From positions 1,364,001-1,428,000 of the forward strand of contig JADKIR010000005.1 of NCBI GenBank assembly GCA_016722655.1: a DNA stretch of 64,000 nt, given 5' to 3'. A model generated the notes under the pieces. The model was not told the origin of the DNA. It worked only from the letters and a program-made list of their open reading frames with translations, and did no database searches. Of this stretch, positions 60,252-64,000 are shown in pieces; positions within the stretch are counted from its first letter, which is position 1; the number at the start of each line of letters is the position of its first letter. This DNA is from Cytophagaceae bacterium. Lineage in GTDB: Bacteria; Bacteroidota; Bacteroidia; Cytophagales; Spirosomataceae. A program made the position numbers and the translations under genes.

Positions 60252-60668
60252 TCAGCTTTTTTTCAATTGAAGTGTATTAACTAAGTATTTGTCCCCCTTT
60301 GTTTTTTTAATGAGCATATACACCAGATAATCACTTTTTTTACTGTGATAATTGCCTATACAATATTTCAATTCTGCTGAGTTATTGCCTTGATAAACAT
60401 AAGAAAATGAAACCGGCGGGTTTTTCTTAAAAAATGAATTCAGAATCAACTGAGCCTTTTGGGCCGGAATATTTTGGTATTCAACTCTGTCGCCGTCAAT
60501 AATGAGCTCGATCTCTTTGTCGAGGCAGCCCACCAATTGTTCTGAGCTGCCGGTTCGAAATGACTGACCCACAATACTCGAGATATCGTTAACATTGAGT
60601 TTTCTTTCTCTGTAACTACTTGTGCCTATCAAAGTCACAATGGCTATTAATCCTACAATATACTTCAT
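60252..60668 (-). CDS. DUF4783 family protein, secreted
   Basis: A 138-residue protein when started at the ATG at 60668 (a longer frame upstream has no fitting start). It has an N-terminal hydrophobic signal (MKYIVGLIAIVTLIGTSS) and the DUF4783 pattern: NDISSIVGQSFRTGSSEQLVGCLDKEIELIID, then ILNSFFKKNPPVSFSYVYQG and a final VNTLQLKK. DUF4783 proteins are Bacteroidota-specific with an NTF2-like fold; function unknown. Divergent from the phosphoribosyltransferase gene. Confidence 0.82.
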   Translation of the reverse strand: MKYIVGLIAIVTLIGTSSYRERKLNVNDISSIVGQSFRTGSSEQLVGCLDKEIELIIDGDRVEYQNIPAQKAQLILNSFFKKNPPVSFSYVYQGNNSAELKYCIGNYHSKKSDYLVYMLIKKTKGDKYLVNTLQLKKS

Positions 60669-60692
60669 GGTTAAAATGTGCTTGTTTTGTTT

Positions 60693-60700
60693 TATATTTG
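60693..60700 (+). promoter_or_regulatory. Promoter -7 element (TATATTTG) for the phosphoribosyltransferase gene
   Basis: TATATTTGC fits TAnnTTTG. It lies 70 bases before the ATG at 60771, giving a leader of about 65 bases. No -33 TTG at the right spacing. Confidence 0.45.
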
Positions 60701-60770
60701 CTATCCTTATGGTTATAGATGGTAAAACAGAAACTATGCCAGAAAGACACAGTTTAAAAGAAAATTGAAT

Positions 60771-61271
60771 ATGGATTCGAGATTGTGGGATATAGAAAAA
60801 ACCCTTCAGAAAATAAAAAGGATAGCTTTTGAGATTTATGAGCAGAATTTTGAAGAAAAGGAAATCATTTTGGCCGGAATAGCAGGTCAGGGATATAATT
60901 TCGCTGTGATAATAGGTCAATATTTATCCGAAATTTCAAATCAGAAAATAACCTTGGCCAAACTCGCTTTAGATAAATCTCAGGCTGTCCAACCTGACAT
61001 TAAAATTGAGTCAGATGTAGATACTTTTGAAAACAAAACCATAATAATTACCGACGATGTGCTCAACACAGGCCGCACTTTGGCGTTTTGTCTGAGACCA
61101 TTTTTGAGTATTCCTACAAAAAAAATCCAGGTGGCTGTATTGGTTGACCGGAACCACCCCCAATTTCCAATATCAGCCGATTATGTGGGATATGCATTGT
61201 CAACCACTATTTCTGACCACGTAAAAGTCTCACTATCAAACAACTCAGACCAAGGGGTGTTTTTATTTTAA
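60771..61271 (+). CDS. Phosphoribosyltransferase family protein (PyrR-like)
   Basis: A 166-residue PRTase. The PRPP-binding loop is TIIITDDVLNTGRTLAF, with LAGIAGQGYNFAVII as the first loop and VAVLVDRNHPQFPISADYVGYAL in the hood-distal part, as in PyrR/type I PRTases. PyrR proteins attenuate pyrimidine operons in Firmicutes, but here only enzyme-like features can be claimed; it may act as uracil or other PRTase. The ATG at 60771 is chosen; an upstream in-frame TTG adds two residues. Confidence 0.83.
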   Translation: MDSRLWDIEKTLQKIKRIAFEIYEQNFEEKEIILAGIAGQGYNFAVIIGQYLSEISNQKITLAKLALDKSQAVQPDIKIESDVDTFENKTIIITDDVLNTGRTLAFCLRPFLSIPTKKIQVAVLVDRNHPQFPISADYVGYALSTTISDHVKVSLSNNSDQGVFLF

Positions 61272-61344
61272 TGATTTTTTTTAAAATTTAACTTTTCATT
61301 AAAATTGCCTCTTTATATTTACAAAAATTCCTAAACAGTTCTTT

Positions 61345-61986
61345 GTGGATCAGATCATAGACTTTTTCAATTATATCATGAACTCCGAGGAGATAATCCA
61401 GACTGGAGGCTTACTTGCTATTATTCTGATTGTCTATATCGAAAATGGTCTTTTCTTTGGATTTTTCCTTCCGGGCGACTATCTATTATTTCTTTCAGGC
61501 GTGTTTGCATCTACGCATTTGCTTGAAGTTACCTTCTTTACTTTATTTTTCGGAATTTTTCTTGCTGCCGTGGCGGGTACCTTTACCGGCTATATTTCAG
61601 GGAGGTTTTTTGGAGACCAAATCCAAAACCGCAAAGACTCTCTTTTTTTTAAACAAAAATATATTGAACGTACACGTAAATATTTTGAAAAGTATGGTAG
61701 CCGGACACTGATCATTGCAAGGTTTTTACCCATAGTGCGTACTTTTGCTCCAATATTGGCTGGCTTGGTCAAAATGAATTTCCTGAGATTTACCCTTTAC
61801 AATTTAATTGGAGGGTTTATTTGGGTTCTATCTTTGGTTGGAAGTGGTTATTTTTTGGGGTTAAAATTTCCCTGGCTTATCGAATACGTGCACTACATTA
61901 TTATTTTCTTTTTAGCAATAACCACTTTTACAGTAATCAAGGGTTATTTCAACGCCAGAAAATCAATTGAAGAAACCGAAGATTGA
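61345..61986 (+). CDS. DedA family membrane protein
   Basis: A 213-residue membrane protein with about five TM segments. The DedA/SNARE-associated domain has IVYIENGLFFGFFLPGDYLLFLSG, the conserved GYISGRFFG, and FEKYGSRTLIIARFLPIVRTFAPILAGLVKMNFLRFTLYNLIGGFIW. DedA proteins are proposed lipid flippases (undecaprenyl phosphate transport in some) in the inner membrane. The start is a GTG at 61345, or an ATG at 61378; the GTG includes a plausible extra leader. Ends 2 bases before the convergent LpxH-like gene. Confidence 0.88.
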   Translation: MDQIIDFFNYIMNSEEIIQTGGLLAIILIVYIENGLFFGFFLPGDYLLFLSGVFASTHLLEVTFFTLFFGIFLAAVAGTFTGYISGRFFGDQIQNRKDSLFFKQKYIERTRKYFEKYGSRTLIIARFLPIVRTFAPILAGLVKMNFLRFTLYNLIGGFIWVLSLVGSGYFLGLKFPWLIEYVHYIIIFFLAITTFTVIKGYFNARKSIEETED

Positions 61987-61988
61987 AT

Positions 61989-62765
61989 CTAAAAAACTTT
62001 TAATTCCAGATTTTCTCCATCAAAAACAGCATAAGAGTCAAACCTGATCCAGTCGCCCAGATTAATATACCTTGACTTGGGACTGAGTTGTAGATCTAGT
62101 TTATAGTGTCGGTGTCCAAAAATATAAAAATCGCGGTGTTGAAGTTCTTCTTCTTTTTTGGAATATAAATAAAGCAGCTCTTTCTCAGGCGATTCATACA
62201 CATACACATCGTTCACTTTGTCGTGCTTTTTCCAGGAATTTTGTGCCCATAGATTTCCCAGAAACAATGACCAATCAGGATGCAATAAATTGGCAAATGC
62301 CCACCTTAAAATTCTATTCTCAAAAATCCTTTTTAAGAACTTATATGCAGTATCTCCGGGTCCAAGACCATCACCATGGCCTATCAGGAAACGTTTGTCG
62401 TTAATTTTGTACTCTAAAGAATTACGGGAAACTTCACAGCCAAATTCCCTGTTAAAATAGTCCCGCATCCACATGTCATGATTGCCACTAAATACTTCGA
62501 TTTGTACGCCGGCATCTGACAATTCAGCCAGCTTACCCAAAAATCTGATGTGGCCTTTAGGAGCTACCCTTTTATACTCAAACCAAAAATCAAACATATC
62601 ACCGACCAAAAACAACACTTGCACATCGGTTTTGATGAAATCGAGCCATTTACAGATTTTTTTCTCCCGAATCAGACTTTGTGAATAGTCAGGAGCACCC
62701 AAGTGGAAATCAGAAGCGAAGTATATTTTTTTACCAGGAATTAGATTGATTTCCTTCAAAAGCAT
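61989..62765 (-). CDS. lpxH: UDP-2,3-diacylglucosamine diphosphatase-like metallophosphoesterase (LpxH)
   Basis: A 258-residue calcineurin-like phosphoesterase started at the ATG at 62765 (a longer frame exists but adds non-family residues). Metal-binding motifs: ASDFHLGAPD, VGDMFDFWFEY, GNHDMWMRDY, IGHGDGLG, and FGHRHYK. It fits LpxH, which makes lipid X in lipid A synthesis, and Bacteroidota use LpxH; the exact assignment (LpxH versus related phosphatase) is not proven. A TAATTTTG element ends 9 bases before the ATG, predicting a nearly leaderless mRNA. Confidence 0.85.
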   Translation of the reverse strand: MLLKEINLIPGKKIYFASDFHLGAPDYSQSLIREKKICKWLDFIKTDVQVLFLVGDMFDFWFEYKRVAPKGHIRFLGKLAELSDAGVQIEVFSGNHDMWMRDYFNREFGCEVSRNSLEYKINDKRFLIGHGDGLGPGDTAYKFLKRIFENRILRWAFANLLHPDWSLFLGNLWAQNSWKKHDKVNDVYVYESPEKELLYLYSKKEEELQHRDFYIFGHRHYKLDLQLSPKSRYINLGDWIRFDSYAVFDGENLELKVF

Positions 62766-62774
62766 TTTTTTTCT

Positions 62775-62782
62775 CAAAATTA
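62775..62782 (-). promoter_or_regulatory. Promoter -7 element (TAATTTTG) for lpxH
   Basis: The reverse strand reads TAATTTTGA, fitting TAnnTTTG, 9 bases before the ATG at 62765. No -33 TTG at the usual spacing. Confidence 0.45.
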
Positions 62783-62911
62783 AAAATAGAGGTGAATATT
62801 TGGACTTTTTTGTCAAAAATTAATGTTTTTTTTTCAAATGACCCTTTATATTTCAGGAGTTATTTGATTAACAATTATATTTACAAAAAAACAATCAAAA
62901 GATAATAAATC

Positions 62912-63292
62912 ATGCCATCACCTAATAGAGTACTTATTGCAGAGGACAGTTCGGTAATTCAAAATTTGGTTAAAAAAATCCTCGAATTTCAGAATTTTGA
63001 GATTACCGCAGTAAAAAATGGCGAGCAGGTTGTGCAATTACTTGAAAAAGAAAATTTCGACATCGTGCTTCTTGACATTAACATGCCAATCATGGACGGT
63101 ATGGAATGTGTAAAGGCGATCAGAGCCATGAGCGTACCCGAAAAATCAAAAGTGCCTGTTGTCGCTATCACAGGAAATGCCCGTAACTACTCTGAAGAAG
63201 AGTTTAAAGAGGCTGGTTTCAATGATGTACTTATGAAGCCACTGAATTTTGACAAATTGGTGTTAATCGTAAAAGGGTTGACAGAAAAATAA
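62912..63292 (+). CDS. Single-domain response regulator
   Basis: A 126-residue CheY-like receiver with no output domain. Acidic pair EDSS at 11-12, phosphoacceptor Asp55 in LLDINMPIMDG, Thr87 in AITGNA, Lys109 in LMKPLNF. It would be phosphorylated by a histidine kinase not in the window and act through protein contact. A TATATTTA element (one mismatch to TAnnTTTG) lies at 62876-62883. The MBL hydrolase gene follows 10 bases after its stop. Confidence 0.93.
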   Translation: MPSPNRVLIAEDSSVIQNLVKKILEFQNFEITAVKNGEQVVQLLEKENFDIVLLDINMPIMDGMECVKAIRAMSVPEKSKVPVVAITGNARNYSEEEFKEAGFNDVLMKPLNFDKLVLIVKGLTEK

Positions 63293-63302
63293 AATTTCTG
63301 CA

Positions 63303-64000
63303 ATGAAAATTACATTTTTGGGTACCGGCACCTCTACCGGAGTGCCTGTACTCACCTGTAAATGTGATGTATGCAGATCACTCGACTTTAGAGATAAGAG
63401 GCTGAGGGTGTCACTTCTTATACAATTTAAAGGTTCCAATATTGTGATTGACACAGGACCTGACTTCCGGCAACAGGCACTTGCCGCTGACCTAACACAC
63501 CTTGATGCTGTAATTTTTACGCATGAACATAAAGACCACACCGCGGGCCTCGACGATGTGAGGCCATTTAACTACCTGCAAGGCATAAAAAACTGCCCTA
63601 TTTATGCTCATCCCAGGGTGATAGAGCAACTCAAACAGGAATATCATTATGCATTTCAGGAAAACCCTTATCCGGGAGTTCCGATAATTGAATGCCATGA
63701 AATATCTGACAAACCTTTTATAGTTAAAGGATTAGAGTTCCTACCTATAAATGTTTTACATCATAAATTGCAGGTTTATGGCTTCAGGTTCAATGATTTC
63801 ACTTATATAACTGATGCAAATTATATTGCTGAAGAAGAAATTGAAAAAATTAAAGGCTCAAAAATCCTGGTCATAAATGCACTTCAAAGGCAGGACCACA
63901 TTTCGCATTTCACTTTTCAACAAGCTATAGATTTATCAGAAAAAATCGGTGCGGGTCACACCTATTTTACGCATATCAGTCATAAACTTGGCCGCCATTC
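63303..64000 (+). CDS. MBL-fold metallo-hydrolase, PhnP-like (partial at window end)
   Basis: The reading frame starts at the ATG at 63303 and is open to the window end (about 232 residues). It begins MKITFLGTGTSTGVPVLTCK with a cysteine group CKCDVC, as in PhnP-like enzymes with a structural zinc site. The metal-binding motif is FTHEHKDHTAGLDD, and later histidines occur in NVLHHKL and in FTHISHKLGRH. These enzymes hydrolyse phosphodiesters such as cyclic phosphates; the exact substrate is unknown. The last residues lie outside the window. Confidence 0.88.
   Translation, partial: MKITFLGTGTSTGVPVLTCKCDVCRSLDFRDKRLRVSLLIQFKGSNIVIDTGPDFRQQALAADLTHLDAVIFTHEHKDHTAGLDDVRPFNYLQGIKNCPIYAHPRVIEQLKQEYHYAFQENPYPGVPIIECHEISDKPFIVKGLEFLPINVLHHKLQVYGFRFNDFTYITDANYIAEEEIEKIKGSKILVINALQRQDHISHFTFQQAIDLSEKIGAGHTYFTHISHKLGRH

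Noticed and set aside
1..64000. CRISPR arrays, tRNA or rRNA genes, IS elements
   Set aside because: No regularly spaced repeat, no tRNA-like T-loop with clover-leaf arms, and no transposase reading frame were recognised anywhere in the window.

Overview
The window is a slice of an AT-rich chromosome from a member of the Bacteroidota, most probably order Cytophagales. The lineage call rests on marker families confined or nearly confined to that phylum: a GldD gliding-motility lipoprotein, a DUF4835 protein linked to the type IX secretion system, a GWxTD-domain lipoprotein, DUF2851 and DUF4783 proteins, BatD, paired ExbD genes with TonB, and a short NuoG. Bacteroidota-type promoters (TTG, about 19 bases, TAnnTTTG) recur upstream of genes and Shine-Dalgarno sequences are mostly absent. 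No rRNA, tRNA, insertion sequence, prophage or CRISPR array was seen.

Layout. 1-6.8 kb (minus): start of pheT, then a run coaBC - DUF4835/PorD-like - SDR oxidoreductase - FAD/Fe-S dehydrogenase with overlapping ends. 6.9-14.3 kb: CCA-adding enzyme, DUF2851, pyrF, rfbC, a PHP-type phosphatase, rlmB and a GWxTD lipoprotein. 14.4-17.75 kb is the most accessory-looking part: truncated globin, a very AT-rich membrane protein with beta-helix-like repeats, a complete YefM-YoeB toxin-antitoxin pair with its paired TGTACA operator, a two-TM channel-like protein, and a second toxin-antitoxin locus whose toxin is frameshifted. 17.9-25.6 kb: ABC-F protein, rhodanese, cupin/JmjC protein, metX behind a SAM-I riboswitch, a secreted TPR protein, a rhodanese-thioredoxin fusion lipoprotein. 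25.6-30.1 kb: gcvP-pabB-pabC, overlapping, joining glycine cleavage with folate precursor synthesis. 30.2-38.1 kb: M28 peptidase and an exbB-exbD-exbD-tonB-small membrane protein-PstS-like-TPR cluster. 38.2-39.9 kb: adk and obg.

40.0-48.5 kb is a respiratory complex I operon, nuoA to nuoJ, followed directly by a gamma-carbonic anhydrase gene instead of nuoK-N; the proton-pumping subunits NuoK, L, M and N are not in the window, and NuoG lacks its molybdopterin-like domain. 48.5-51.6 kb (minus): carboxypeptidase-regulatory-like protein, cdsA, DUF2007, gldD, and a two-gene unit starting with an unlisted 57-residue lipoprotein. 51.7-64 kb: an alpha-glucan phosphorylase-like protein lacking the PLP lysine, a second ABC-F protein, aroC, batD, a BNR-repeat protein, a 62-residue protein behind a possible sigma-54 promoter, a phosphoribosyltransferase, DedA, an LpxH-like phosphatase, a single-domain response regulator and a metallo-beta-lactamase-fold hydrolase cut by the window end.

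Most genes are ordinary housekeeping. The best leads are the 14.8-17.75 kb accessory stretch, the gamma-carbonic anhydrase in the complex I operon, the lysine-less phosphorylase homologue, and promoters lying so close to start codons that transcripts would be nearly leaderless. Statements about families come from memory of those families; no database search was possible.
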